Shown here piece by piece: positions 34,679-43,803 of a DNA stretch of 64,000 nucleotides (the first letter of the stretch is position 1; the number at the start of each line of letters is the position of its first letter). Origin of the DNA: JAJYQH01 sp036261615 (GTDB taxonomy: Bacteria; Actinomycetota; Actinomycetes; Propionibacteriales; Propionibacteriaceae). A program made the translations under genes and the position numbers. Under the pieces are notes generated by a model. That model did no database searches. It saw only the letters and a program-made list of their open reading frames with translations, and was not told the origin of the DNA. The stretch lies in assembly GCA_036261615.1 (NCBI GenBank), contig DATAKK010000068.1, positions 74,390 to 138,389 of the forward strand, in the 5' to 3' direction.

Positions 34679-36154
34679 GTGGCATCCCTGCAGCAGCTGA
34701 TCAACGAGCACTGCGCCCTGAGTTCCGACGATCAGGCGTGGCTCAAGGGGCTCGTCAACGAGTGGCACGTGCTCGCCGACACCAGCTTCTCCGACCTCGT
34801 GCTGTGGCTGCCCGACCGCGACGACGAGGCGGTGTTCTGGGCGACGGCGCAGATCCGGCCGACCACGGGCCCGACCGCCCTCGAGGAGGACGTGATCGGG
34901 GAGAGCATCGTCTACGACGACGAGCACCCGGTCACCGGAGCCTTCCTGTCGCACGAGATCGTCGCCACCAGCGACAACCAGCTCAACGCCGGCATCCCGG
35001 TCGACACCCTCGCCATCCCGATCATCTCCCACGACCGGTGCATCGCCGTGCTCGAGCGGCACACCAACCGGATGGGCGTGCGGGCGCCGGGAGCCCTGGA
35101 GGACGCGTTCCTCGAGGTCGCCGAGATCCTCACCGACATGGTTCACCACCGCGAGTTCCCGGTCGACCCGCCGAGTGAGCCCAACCTCAGCCCCCGGGTG
35201 GCGGACGGCCTCGTCGTCGTCAACAACGACGGCCGCATCTCCTACGCCACCCCCAACGCCATCACCGCCTACCGTCGCCTCGGGCACATCGGAGACCTCG
35301 AGGGGGAGCGGCTCGAGGAGGTCACCCAGCGGCTCGGCCTGGGCCTGGCGACCGTGGGCCAGAGCTTCACCTCCGACCTGCGGGCACGGGCCGTGCACGA
35401 GATCGACCTCGGCAACCGGCAGGCCAGTGCGCGGCTGCGGATCATCCCGCTCACGGTCGCAGGCCACCCGGCCGGAATCCTCGTGCTGGTGCGCGACACC
35501 ACCGAGATCCAGGAGCGCGAGCGCCAGTTGGTCACCAAGGACGCCACGATCCGCGAGATCCACCACCGGGTGAAGAACAACCTGCAGACCGTGGCGGCGC
35601 TGCTGCGGCTCCAGTCGAGGCGGATGACCACCGAGGAGTCGCGCACCGCGCTGCACGATGCGATGAACCGGGTCGCGGCGATCGCCGTCGTGCACGAGAT
35701 CCTGTCGCAGGCCCACTCGGAGGCCGTCGAGTTCGACGACATCGCCGACCGCATCCTGCGGATGGTCGGTGACGTCGCCGCCCTGTCCGGGCGGGTCAAC
35801 ACCCGCCGGATCGGATCCTTCGGGCTGGTGCCGGCCGCGGCCGCCACCTCGTTGTCCCTGGTGATCACCGAACTGCTGCAAAACGCCGTCGAGCACGGGC
35901 TGAAGTTCACGACCGGACAGGTCGAACTGCGTCCGACCAACACCGGCAGGGAGATCCGGGTCGACATCCTCGACGACGGCCCGGGACTGCCGCCGGACTT
36001 CGACATGACCGCGACCAACAGCCTCGGGCTGTCGATCGTCACCACCCTCGTCGACGACGCCGGCGGCACCTTCACCCTGCGCAACAGGTCCGACGACCCG
36101 GACGCCGCCCCCGACGAGCACGGCACCCGCGCGCGGGTGACCATGCCGATCTGA
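34679..36154 (+). CDS. pdtaS: PdtaS-like sensor histidine kinase (HisKA_2)
   Basis: A 491-residue cytoplasmic kinase without membrane segments. It has an N-terminal GAF-like domain (about 5-155), a PAS-like domain (about 175-280), a HisKA_2 dimerisation region with the phospho-acceptor His in REIHHRVKNNLQTVAALLRLQ, and an HATPase domain with NAVEHG, DDGPGLP and LGLSIV. This layout matches PdtaS, which phosphorylates the ANTAR antiterminator PdtaR. No PdtaR gene is adjacent. GTG 34679 is the start. It converges with whiB1. Confidence 0.88.
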   Translation: MASLQQLINEHCALSSDDQAWLKGLVNEWHVLADTSFSDLVLWLPDRDDEAVFWATAQIRPTTGPTALEEDVIGESIVYDDEHPVTGAFLSHEIVATSDNQLNAGIPVDTLAIPIISHDRCIAVLERHTNRMGVRAPGALEDAFLEVAEILTDMVHHREFPVDPPSEPNLSPRVADGLVVVNNDGRISYATPNAITAYRRLGHIGDLEGERLEEVTQRLGLGLATVGQSFTSDLRARAVHEIDLGNRQASARLRIIPLTVAGHPAGILVLVRDTTEIQERERQLVTKDATIREIHHRVKNNLQTVAALLRLQSRRMTTEESRTALHDAMNRVAAIAVVHEILSQAHSEAVEFDDIADRILRMVGDVAALSGRVNTRRIGSFGLVPAAAATSLSLVITELLQNAVEHGLKFTTGQVELRPTNTGREIRVDILDDGPGLPPDFDMTATNSLGLSIVTTLVDDAGGTFTLRNRSDDPDAAPDEHGTRARVTMPI

Positions 36155-36240
36155 GCGGCGTCCGGAGTTCGGTGAATGGGCGGGCCGGCGGCCCGGTGGT
36201 GTTCAGGGCCGCGCCTGGGGCGGCACGGCCGGCTCGCGGG

Positions 36241-36492
36241 TCAGGAGGAGCGCAGGCGCGAGCGGGCCTGACGGCGCTTGAGCGCGCGTCGCTCGTCCTC
36301 GCTCATCCCGCCCCACACTCCGTGGTCCTGGCCGTTGTCGAGCGCCCAGTTGAGGCACTGCTCGCGCACCTCGCAACGTCGGCACACCCGCTTGGCCTCC
36401 TCGATCTGCAGGAGGGCGGGGCCGGTGTTGCCGATGGGGAAGAAGAGCTCGGGGTCTTCGGTGAGGCAGGCGGCCTTGTGGCGCCAATCCAT
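36241..36492 (-). CDS. whiB1: WhiB1-type transcriptional regulator
   Basis: An 83-residue Wbl protein with Fe-S ligands C9, C37, C40 and C46, followed by the HGVWGGMSEDERRALKRRQ turn and basic tail. It lacks the AT-hook of WhiB7; length and sequence fit WhiB1, an essential nitric-oxide-sensitive regulator that binds the primary sigma factor. AAAGGAG lies upstream of ATG 36492. In mycobacteria whiB1 lies close to pdtaS too. Confidence 0.9.
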   Translation of the reverse strand: MDWRHKAACLTEDPELFFPIGNTGPALLQIEEAKRVCRRCEVREQCLNWALDNGQDHGVWGGMSEDERRALKRRQARSRLRSS

Positions 36493-36686
36493 GTACGGAC
36501 CACTCCTTTGACACAAAGGTGCTGGCCTAGCGGGCCAGCTACGCACACGCTGGCTCGGATGGACCCGCTAGTGGGACGGGTGGGAGACGAGGCTCCAGCC
36601 AGCAACAACGGTTCAGAATACCCCAGCGGGCCGGTTTGGACGAGGGGTGCGCGCCGAGAGAAATCGGTGTCACCGGCGACCCCCGC

Positions 36687-36692
36687 TACAGT
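36687..36692 (+). promoter_or_regulatory. -10 box (TACAGT) of a leaderless gene
   Basis: TACAGT lies 6 bases before GTG 36699. Confidence 0.45.
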
Positions 36693-36698
36693 GTGGGC

Positions 36699-37061
36699 GT
36701 GCCCGCCACCCGATCGCGTACCACCGCCGCCGCTGCGGCACTCACCGCCGTGAGCGGCCTCGGCTTCGCGGGCACCGGGGTGGCCGTCGTCGTCTCCCGG
36801 TGGGCGGTGTTCTCGGCGGGCGTCGCGGTGGTGCTCGTCATCTACGCCGTGCTCGTCCTCATGATCGCCCTGCTCGTCTGGCAGCGGCGCCGCTCGGTGT
36901 TCGGAGCGGCCGTCGCGGCGTCCCTGCTGCACCTGCTGGTGCTCGGCAACCTCGCCACCGGCGACCACGGCGCGCTGTTCGCGGCCCTGGCCGTCGTCCC
37001 GGCCGCGACGCTGGTGTGCCTGCTCGTCGCCCCGACGCGGCGCGACTTCCGCCGGATGTGA
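36699..37061 (+). CDS. Hypothetical four-helix membrane protein
   Basis: A 120-residue protein with four hydrophobic segments (about 8-30, 36-58, 65-85 and 90-108) and a basic end (TRRDFRRM). No known motif. GTG 36699 is chosen because of the -10 box just upstream and because the longer reading frame has no protein-like character. It converges with galK, 3 bp apart. Confidence 0.65.
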   Translation: MPATRSRTTAAAAALTAVSGLGFAGTGVAVVVSRWAVFSAGVAVVLVIYAVLVLMIALLVWQRRRSVFGAAVAASLLHLLVLGNLATGDHGALFAALAVVPAATLVCLLVAPTRRDFRRM

Positions 37062-37064
37062 CGC

Positions 37065-38222
37065 TCAGCCGACCCGGCCGGCTCCGTCGGCGGGGTGGGC
37101 GACGAACCAGGTCGGCGCGTTGAATCCCCGCCGGGCGAACTCGGCGGCGACCGCCGCGCCGACGGCGTCCCCGGCACCCTCCCGGCACAGCGCGATGATG
37201 CAGCCCCCGAAGCCTCCACCGGTCATCCGCGCCCCCAGCGCCCCCGCGGCTCGCGCCGTCTCGACGGCGGTGTCGACGGTCTCGACGGTGATCTCGAAGT
37301 CGTCGCGCATCGACGCGTGCGACGCGTCGAGCAGCGGGGCGATCTGCTCGAGCCGGCCGTCGGAGGCGAGCTCCACCGTCTCGAGCACGCGGGCGTCCTC
37401 GGTGACGACGTGCCGCACCCGGCGGCGCAGCAGGTCGTCGTCGAGCAGGGCGAGGGCGGCCGGCAGGTCGACGACGTCGCGCAGTGCCGGCACCCCGAGC
37501 CGCCTCGCCGCCTCCTCACAAGCGCCGCGCCGGGCGGCGTACTCGCCGTCGACGTGGGTGTGCGGCGTGTGGGTGTCGAGGACGAGGATCTCCAGGCCGG
37601 CCTCGCGCAGGGGCAGCGGCACCTGACGCGAGTCGAAGCTGCGGCAGTCGAGGAACAGCGCGTGGCCTGCGGTGCACAGGGTGGACGCCGCCTGGTCGAG
37701 CAGCCCGGTCGGCGCCCCGACGTAGGCGTTCTCCGCGCGCTGGCACAGCCGTGCCCGGTCGAGGGGGGAGAGGTCGAGGTCGAACAGGTCGACGGCGGCG
37801 GCCATCACCGCGCACTCGATGGCGGCCGAACTCGACAGGCCGGCGCCGACCGGCACGTCGGAGGAGAGCACCAGGTCGAGGCCGCCGGCCGGGTGCCCCG
37901 CCTCGCGCAGCGCCCACAGCGTTCCCGCGAGGTAGGCCTGCCAGCCCCCGGAGCCCGGCACGATCTCGTCCACGCTCAGCTCGTGCGTCTCACCGAGATC
38001 GAGCGAGGAGATGCGCACGCCCTGGTCACCGCGGGGCGCGGCGGCGACGAGCGCCGACTGCTCGAGCGCGAACGGCAGGACGAAGCCGTCGTTGTAGTCG
38101 GTGTGCTCCCCGATGAGGTTCACCCGTCCCGGGGCCCGCCACACGCCGGTGGGGCGGTAGCCGAAACGCTCCTCGAAGGCGGCCGCCACGGCCGCCACCC
38201 GTGCGTCGAGTGATGAGGTCAT
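37065..38222 (-). CDS. galK: Galactokinase
   Basis: A 385-residue GHMP kinase that phosphorylates galactose with ATP. It has the galactokinase signature GRVNLIGEHTDYNDGFVLP near the N-terminus, the ATP loop PVGAGLSSSAAIEC, and the C-terminal GGGFGGCIIAL. The catalytic Asp is in the LLDQAAS region. ATG 38222 follows CAGGAG; a GTG or ATG further upstream would run into the DUF6104 gene. No galT or galE lies nearby, so the rest of the Leloir pathway must be elsewhere. Confidence 0.94.
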   Translation of the reverse strand: MTSSLDARVAAVAAAFEERFGYRPTGVWRAPGRVNLIGEHTDYNDGFVLPFALEQSALVAAAPRGDQGVRISSLDLGETHELSVDEIVPGSGGWQAYLAGTLWALREAGHPAGGLDLVLSSDVPVGAGLSSSAAIECAVMAAAVDLFDLDLSPLDRARLCQRAENAYVGAPTGLLDQAASTLCTAGHALFLDCRSFDSRQVPLPLREAGLEILVLDTHTPHTHVDGEYAARRGACEEAARRLGVPALRDVVDLPAALALLDDDLLRRRVRHVVTEDARVLETVELASDGRLEQIAPLLDASHASMRDDFEITVETVDTAVETARAAGALGARMTGGGFGGCIIALCREGAGDAVGAAVAAEFARRGFNAPTWFVAHPADGAGRVG

Positions 38223-38265
38223 GACGGGACTCCTGTTCTGTCCATCGGTGGTGGGCGCCGCCCCG

Positions 38266-38463
38266 TCAGTCGTCGGGGAGGTCGTCATCGTCGAAGTCGT
38301 CGTCGAGGCGGGCCAGCCAGGTGGCCAGCCGCTCCACGGGCACCTCGAACTCCGGGTAGAGGTCGACGAACACGCGCAACTGCTCCGCGAGCCACGCGAG
38401 GCTCACCTCGTCGTCGCCGCGCCGCTGCTCGAGTTCCTCGATGCCGCGATCGGTGAAGTACAC
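38266..38463 (-). CDS. DUF6104 family small protein
   Basis: A 65-residue acidic protein starting MYFTDRGIEELEQRRGDDEVS and ending in a run of Asp. Small proteins of this kind lie directly downstream of kgd/sucA in many actinobacteria; function unknown. GTG 38463 has a GGAG seven bases upstream. Kgd ends 28 bp before it on the same strand, so they are likely co-transcribed. Confidence 0.8.
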   Translation of the reverse strand: MYFTDRGIEELEQRRGDDEVSLAWLAEQLRVFVDLYPEFEVPVERLATWLARLDDDFDDDDLPDD

Positions 38464-38490
38464 GGGTCTGCTCCGCCGGTGCGGCGGGGG

Positions 38491-41400
38491 TCAGTCGGAC
38501 AACGCCGAGGTGAGCAGCTCGCGCTGCTGACGCTCGTGCACGTCGTGCGAGCCCACCGAGGGCGCGGAGGCGGTGGGCCGGGTGAACGGCACCATCCGCA
38601 GCTCGTAACCCGGCAGCTCCTTGGCGATCGCGGCGGGCAGGTGCAGCTCCATGAACTGCCACGCACCCTGGTTCTCCGGCTCGTCCTGGACGTACCGGAC
38701 GTCGGTGACGTGCCGGTACTTGGCCAGTTCGGCCGCGAGTTCGGCGGTCGGCAGCGGGTAGAGCCGCTCCAGCGAGAGGATCGCGACCTGCTGGTCGAGC
38801 CCCATCTTCGCCCGCTCGGCGACCAGCTCCCAGCGGATCTTGCCCGAGCAGAGCAGCACCCGCCGCACGGTGGACGGGTCGGTGATCGACGGGTCGCCGA
38901 GCGCCGGGCTCCAGTGGCCGGAGGTGAAGTCCTCCGGCTGGGAGGTGGCGAGCTTGTTCCGCAGCATCGACTTGGGCGTCATGATGACGACCGGCCGGTG
39001 CCAGTTCACGTAGGCGTGGGTGCGGAGCAGGTGGAAGTGGTTCGCCGGCGTCGACGGCTGGCACACGGCCAGCGCGCCCTCGCTGCACAGCTGCAGCCAC
39101 CGCTCGATCCGCGCCGAGGAGTGGTCGGGCCCCTGACCCTCGTAGCCGTGGGGCAGCAGCAGGACCACGCCCGACTTCTGCTGCCACTTGGCGTAGCCCG
39201 AGCTGATGAACTCGTCGGCGATGGTCTGCGCCCCGTTGGCGAAGTCGCCGAACTGCGCCTCCCACAGCACGAGGGCGTCCGGGCGGGCCACGGAGTACCC
39301 GTACTCGAAGCCCATGACGGCGTACTCGCTCAGCAGCGAGTCGTAGATGTCGAACGGCGCCTGCCCCTCGGTGAGGTGCTTGAGCGGCACGTACTCCTCG
39401 TTCGTCACCCGGTCGACGACCGCGGCGAAGCGCTGGCTGAAGGTGCCGCGGCGGGTGTCCTGTCCGCTGATGCGCACCGGCCGGCCCTCCATGAGCAGCG
39501 AGCCGAACGCCAGCAGCTCCGCGGTGGCCCAGTCGATCGGGCCCTCCATGATCGCCCTGGCCCGGCGCTCCAGCTGGGGGAGCACCTTGGGGTGAGGTGT
39601 GAAGCTCTCCGGCAGCCGGACGTAGGCGTCGGCGACCCGCTGCATGTCGTCGCGGGTGATGTTCGTGCCGAGGGCAGCGGCCGGCTTGGTCGGGTAGTAC
39701 GGCGTGCGCACGTACTCCTCGTCGGAGGAGTCCTCGACGTCCTTGTGGGACGCCGCGAACAGCTGCTCGAGCCGCGAGCGGAACCGGCTCATCGCCTCGT
39801 CGGCGTCCTGGGTCGTGATGTCGCCACGGCCGATGAGCTGCTCGACGTAGAGCCTGCGGGTCGAGCGCTTCTGCTCGATGAGGTCGTACATGTGCGGCTG
39901 GGTGAAGCTCGGGTCGTCGCCCTCGTTGTGTCCGCGGCGCCGGTAGCAGACGAGGTCGATGACGACGTCGCGGTGGAACTGCTGGCGGTACTCGAAGGCG
40001 ATCTGGGCCGCCCGCACGCAGGCGTCCGGGTCGTCGCCGTTCACGTGGATGACCGGCGCCTGCACGGTCTTCGCGACGTCGGTGCAGTAGACCGAGGTGC
40101 GCGACTCGTGGGGCGCGGTGGTGAAGCCCACCTGGTTGTTGACCACGACGTGGATGGTGCCGCCCGTGCGGTAGCCGCGGAGCTGGCCCATCTGCAGCAC
40201 CTCGTACACGACGCCCTGGCCCGCGAAGGACGCGTCGCCGTGCATGAGGATCGGCAGCACCGGGAAGTCGTCGCGGCCCAACTGGTCCTGCTTGGCGCGG
40301 GTGAGGCCCTCGAGGACCGGGTTGACCGCCTCGAGGTGACTCGGGTTGGCGGCGACGGACGCCTTGATGGTCGCGCCGGTGGCGGAGGTGAACCGCCCCT
40401 CGGCACCCAGGTGGTACTTGACGTCGCCCGACCCCGGGTCGACCCGGGGGTCGATGCGTCCCTCGAACTCGCGGAAGATCTGGCCGTACTTCTTGCCGAT
40501 GATGTTCGCGAGGGTGTTGAGCCGGCCGCGGTGCGGCATGCCGATGGTCACCTCGTCGAGCCCGGTGTCGGCGGCCTGCTCGCACACCTCGTCGAGGAGC
40601 ACGATGACCGACTCGCCGCCCTCGAGGCTGAAGCGCTTCTGGCCGACGAACTTGGTCTGCAGGAAGGTCTCGAAGACCTCGGCCTCGTTGAGCTTGTCGA
40701 GGATGCGGATGTGCTCCTCGCGCGGCAACGGGGTGTGGGCCCGCTCGAAGCGGGACTGGAACCAGCTGCGCTGGTGCGGGTCGAGGATGTGCATGTACTC
40801 GATGCCCATGGTGTGGCAGTACGAGTCGCGCAGCACCTCGAGGATCTCCCGGAGCGTGAGCACGGCCCGGTTCGACTCGCCGAAGTTGCCGACCGGGAAC
40901 TCGCGGTCGAGGTCCCAGATGGTGAGGCCGTGGGTCTCGAGCTCGAGCTCGGCGACCGTGCGCTGTCGGTACTCGAGCGGGTCGATGTCGGCGATGAGGT
41001 GGCCGTAGTGGCGGTAGGCCATGACCAGTTCGAGGACGCGGGCCTGCTTGGGCACCTGGCTGCTGCGGTGCGCGCTGATGTCCGCGTGCCAGCGCAGGGG
41101 GGCGTAGGGGATGCGCAGGCTGGTGAAGATCTCGTCGTAGAAGCCGTGCTCGCCGAGCAGCAGTTCGTTGATGTACTTGAGGAACTCGCCGCTGGTCGCG
41201 CCCTGGATGATCCGGTGGTCGTAGGTCGAGGTGAGGGTCGTGATCCGCCCCACGCCCAGTTCGCTCAGCCGGTGCTCGCTCGTGCCCTGGAACTGCGGCG
41301 CGTAGTCGATGCTGCCCACTCCGAGGATGACGCCCTGCCCGGGCATCAGCCGCGCGACCGAGTGGGTCGTGCCGATGCCGCCGGGGTTGGTGAGCGACGC

Positions 41401-42282
41401 GGTGGTGCCGGCGAAGTCCTCGATCCCAAGCTTGCCCACCCGCCCTCGGCGGACGAGGTCGTCGTAGGCGGCGCGGAACTGGGAGAAGTCGAGGGTCTCG
41501 CTGCTGCGGATGTTGGGCACCAGCAGCTGGCGGGTGCCGTCGGCCTTGGTGACGTCGATGGCCAGCCCGAGGTTGATCGAGGCGTTCTCGACCAGCGTGG
41601 GCTTCCCGTCGACCTCCTCGTAGGCGTAGTTCATCTCCGGGATCGCCTTGAGCGCCTGCACCATCGCGTAACCGATGATGTGGGTGAAGGAGACCTTGCC
41701 GCCGCGGCTGCGGCGCAGGAAGTTGTTGATCATCGTGCGCTGCTCGATGGCGAGCTTCATCGGCACGGTTCGGACGCTCGTCGCGGTGGGCACGCTGAGG
41801 GACGCCTGCATGTTCTGGGCCGTGCGCATGGCCGGCCCGCGGAGCTTGACCCGCTCGGGCTCCGCGGCGGCGGCGCCGGCGGGACGTCCGGGGTGCGGGA
41901 TGTCGGCGCTGAGACCGCCGGCCTGGCCGGTGACGTTGGGACCGACTGCCGACACCGTGCCGCCGGGGGACGCGGGTGCCTGCGGCTGGGCGGTGGGCTG
42001 GGCCGGCGCCCCCTGAGTGGCTGCCGGGGCCTGGGGGGCGGGCGGCTGCGGGGCGGGCGTGGCGCTCGGACGGGGCGCCGGCTGCGGCCGGGCGGCGGGG
42101 GTCACGGGCGGGGTCTGCTGCGGCGGCGAGGGCGGCGTGGCCGATGGCTGGGGCTCGTGGCCCCGGAAGTACTCGATCCAGACCGGGTCGAGCTGGCTGG
42201 GGTCGTGTCGGTACTGATCGCGCATCTCGTCGATGAGCCAGTCGTTCGCGCCGAAATCCTGGGACGATTCGCTGTGTGCCAT
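38491..42282 (-). CDS. kgd: Multifunctional 2-oxoglutarate metabolism enzyme (KGD; E1/E2)
   Basis: A 1263-residue fusion. After an N-terminal peptide (about 1-40) and a Pro/Ala/Gln-rich linker (about 45-110) comes an E2-like acyltransferase domain with its catalytic His in STYDHRIIQGATSGEF. A full thiamine-dependent E1 follows, with HRGRLN, GDASFAGQG and VVNNQVGFTT. There is no lipoyl domain, as in mycobacterial Kgd/OdhA. It runs the 2-oxoglutarate dehydrogenase step with a separate E3 and E2 lipoyl donor, and in relatives is inhibited by GarA/OdhI. ATG 42282 is well supported by the conserved N-terminus. Confidence 0.96.
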   Translation of the reverse strand: MAHSESSQDFGANDWLIDEMRDQYRHDPSQLDPVWIEYFRGHEPQPSATPPSPPQQTPPVTPAARPQPAPRPSATPAPQPPAPQAPAATQGAPAQPTAQPQAPASPGGTVSAVGPNVTGQAGGLSADIPHPGRPAGAAAAEPERVKLRGPAMRTAQNMQASLSVPTATSVRTVPMKLAIEQRTMINNFLRRSRGGKVSFTHIIGYAMVQALKAIPEMNYAYEEVDGKPTLVENASINLGLAIDVTKADGTRQLLVPNIRSSETLDFSQFRAAYDDLVRRGRVGKLGIEDFAGTTASLTNPGGIGTTHSVARLMPGQGVILGVGSIDYAPQFQGTSEHRLSELGVGRITTLTSTYDHRIIQGATSGEFLKYINELLLGEHGFYDEIFTSLRIPYAPLRWHADISAHRSSQVPKQARVLELVMAYRHYGHLIADIDPLEYRQRTVAELELETHGLTIWDLDREFPVGNFGESNRAVLTLREILEVLRDSYCHTMGIEYMHILDPHQRSWFQSRFERAHTPLPREEHIRILDKLNEAEVFETFLQTKFVGQKRFSLEGGESVIVLLDEVCEQAADTGLDEVTIGMPHRGRLNTLANIIGKKYGQIFREFEGRIDPRVDPGSGDVKYHLGAEGRFTSATGATIKASVAANPSHLEAVNPVLEGLTRAKQDQLGRDDFPVLPILMHGDASFAGQGVVYEVLQMGQLRGYRTGGTIHVVVNNQVGFTTAPHESRTSVYCTDVAKTVQAPVIHVNGDDPDACVRAAQIAFEYRQQFHRDVVIDLVCYRRRGHNEGDDPSFTQPHMYDLIEQKRSTRRLYVEQLIGRGDITTQDADEAMSRFRSRLEQLFAASHKDVEDSSDEEYVRTPYYPTKPAAALGTNITRDDMQRVADAYVRLPESFTPHPKVLPQLERRARAIMEGPIDWATAELLAFGSLLMEGRPVRISGQDTRRGTFSQRFAAVVDRVTNEEYVPLKHLTEGQAPFDIYDSLLSEYAVMGFEYGYSVARPDALVLWEAQFGDFANGAQTIADEFISSGYAKWQQKSGVVLLLPHGYEGQGPDHSSARIERWLQLCSEGALAVCQPSTPANHFHLLRTHAYVNWHRPVVIMTPKSMLRNKLATSQPEDFTSGHWSPALGDPSITDPSTVRRVLLCSGKIRWELVAERAKMGLDQQVAILSLERLYPLPTAELAAELAKYRHVTDVRYVQDEPENQGAWQFMELHLPAAIAKELPGYELRMVPFTRPTASAPSVGSHDVHERQQRELLTSALSD

Positions 42283-42444
42283 GTCTCGCCGGTGGGCAGG
42301 GCCACCGCTGCCTTTCCGTCGCTGGGATGTGAGCCGGATCTACCTCTGCAGGCCACGGCCTGCCAGCTACCGACTCTAGTGCCGAAGCACGCGATATCCC
42401 ACTTGCCGACCCGGGGCGCCCCGAAGGGCCTCCCCAGGGGTGGG

Positions 42445-43803
42445 TCAGGCCCGGGCGGAGCGCACGTACCGGGTGAGAGCCGCGACGGTGGCCGACACGG
42501 CCACGGCGACCATGAGCAGGTTGCGGATCAGCAGGTCGCCGGTGATGACCGGGTCGGCGGGGGTGACGAAGATGAGGTCGTTGTAGTTGCCGGGGAACTC
42601 GATCTGGGTGAGCACCGCGGCCACCAGCCCCAGGCCGGCCAGCCATCCCGCGATCCGCTGTTGCGAACGCACCGACTGCGCCGGGTGCGAGCCGCCGCGG
42701 CGTCCCGCATGGTGCAGGAGGACGGCGAGGGGCGCTCCGACCCAGAACATGTACTGCGGGGAGAACGTCTTGTTCGCGACGATGAGCAGGGCGTTGATGG
42801 CCACCGCCGCGAGGGTGAAGTCGAAGGCGGTCAGCCGATGGCCCGGGCGGTCGCTCGAGCGCCAGCCGAGCACGGCGAGCAGTACGGCGACGGAGACCAC
42901 GAGGCCCATGAGCAGGGTCGACACCTGGAGGGCGATGCCCACGCCGGGCCCGGTGATCTCGTAGGCGTTGTACTTCGAGAAGTCGATGGTCCAGTCGATC
43001 GAGTGCCCGAAGGCCTTGCCGAACATCGCCACCGACGCCGGCACGGACTCGATCTGCAGGCCCCGGTCGCCCTGCCACGTGAGCGGCGAGACCAGCCGGG
43101 TCCAGCCGACGGCCGCCCAGCTGATGAGCGCGAGGACGATCCCGGTGACCAGCACCCCCTGCACCCGCCGGCGTCCCGCCTCGCCGCGGTGGACGAGCGG
43201 CAACAGCAGCAGCGCGGGCCACAGCTTGACGGCCGCGCCGAGGCCGATGAACACCCCGCTGCGACCGGGCCGCCGCTGCACCCACAGGAGGGCGACGCCG
43301 ACGAACACCGCCGGCAGTACGTCGAAGCGGAACCAGATGAGCGAGCCCATGCAGAAGCCGAACGCCATCCAGTACCACGCGGCGAGCCGCGCGCCGGCCC
43401 GCCACAGGACCACGGTGAACGCGGCGTCGAGCAGCGCCATGCCGATCGCGAAGGTGAAGATGTAGACCGACGAGACGTTCGCCGCGGGCCAGCGGAACAG
43501 CTCGAGGAACGCGACCACCGGGGCGGGGTACTCGGGCAGCCGCTGGTCGATCGAGGGCGTCGAGTGCAGCGCCCAGAAGTAGTAGCGCGGGTCGCCGGTG
43601 ATGTATTGGTAGTGCGCCGACCACTCCCGGAGCATGATCGCCCGGGAGACGCCCCAGACCACGACGAGCAGCAGGGGGGACGCCGCGACCCGGCGGGCCG
43701 TCTCGGCGAGCGGCGGCCGCTGGGGTGCCGGCCACCGGTCGTCGACCGGGCTCGACTCCCGGGTCACGTCGGGCATGTCACTGGTCTCGTCATGAACCGT
43801 CAC
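42445..43803 (-). CDS. GT87-type membrane glycosyltransferase (first paralogue)
   Basis: A 452-residue integral membrane protein with about ten membrane segments and the GT87/DUF2029 hallmarks: an acidic first loop (GDPRYYFWAL), a FRFD segment, GLGAAVKLWPALLLLPL and NKTFSPQYMFWVG. Such proteins transfer mannose from a polyprenyl-phosphate donor to lipids or glycans outside the membrane; the acceptor here is unknown. GTG 43803 overlaps the upstream paralogue stop as GTGA, so both are co-translated. Confidence 0.82.
   Translation of the reverse strand: MTVHDETSDMPDVTRESSPVDDRWPAPQRPPLAETARRVAASPLLLVVVWGVSRAIMLREWSAHYQYITGDPRYYFWALHSTPSIDQRLPEYPAPVVAFLELFRWPAANVSSVYIFTFAIGMALLDAAFTVVLWRAGARLAAWYWMAFGFCMGSLIWFRFDVLPAVFVGVALLWVQRRPGRSGVFIGLGAAVKLWPALLLLPLVHRGEAGRRRVQGVLVTGIVLALISWAAVGWTRLVSPLTWQGDRGLQIESVPASVAMFGKAFGHSIDWTIDFSKYNAYEITGPGVGIALQVSTLLMGLVVSVAVLLAVLGWRSSDRPGHRLTAFDFTLAAVAINALLIVANKTFSPQYMFWVGAPLAVLLHHAGRRGGSHPAQSVRSQQRIAGWLAGLGLVAAVLTQIEFPGNYNDLIFVTPADPVITGDLLIRNLLMVAVAVSATVAALTRYVRSARA

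Noticed and set aside
38285..43735. A 1816-codon minus-strand frame spanning DUF6104, kgd and part of GT87
   Set aside because: It lies on the same strand as kgd but in another frame; Arg/Pro/Ala-rich, no motifs.
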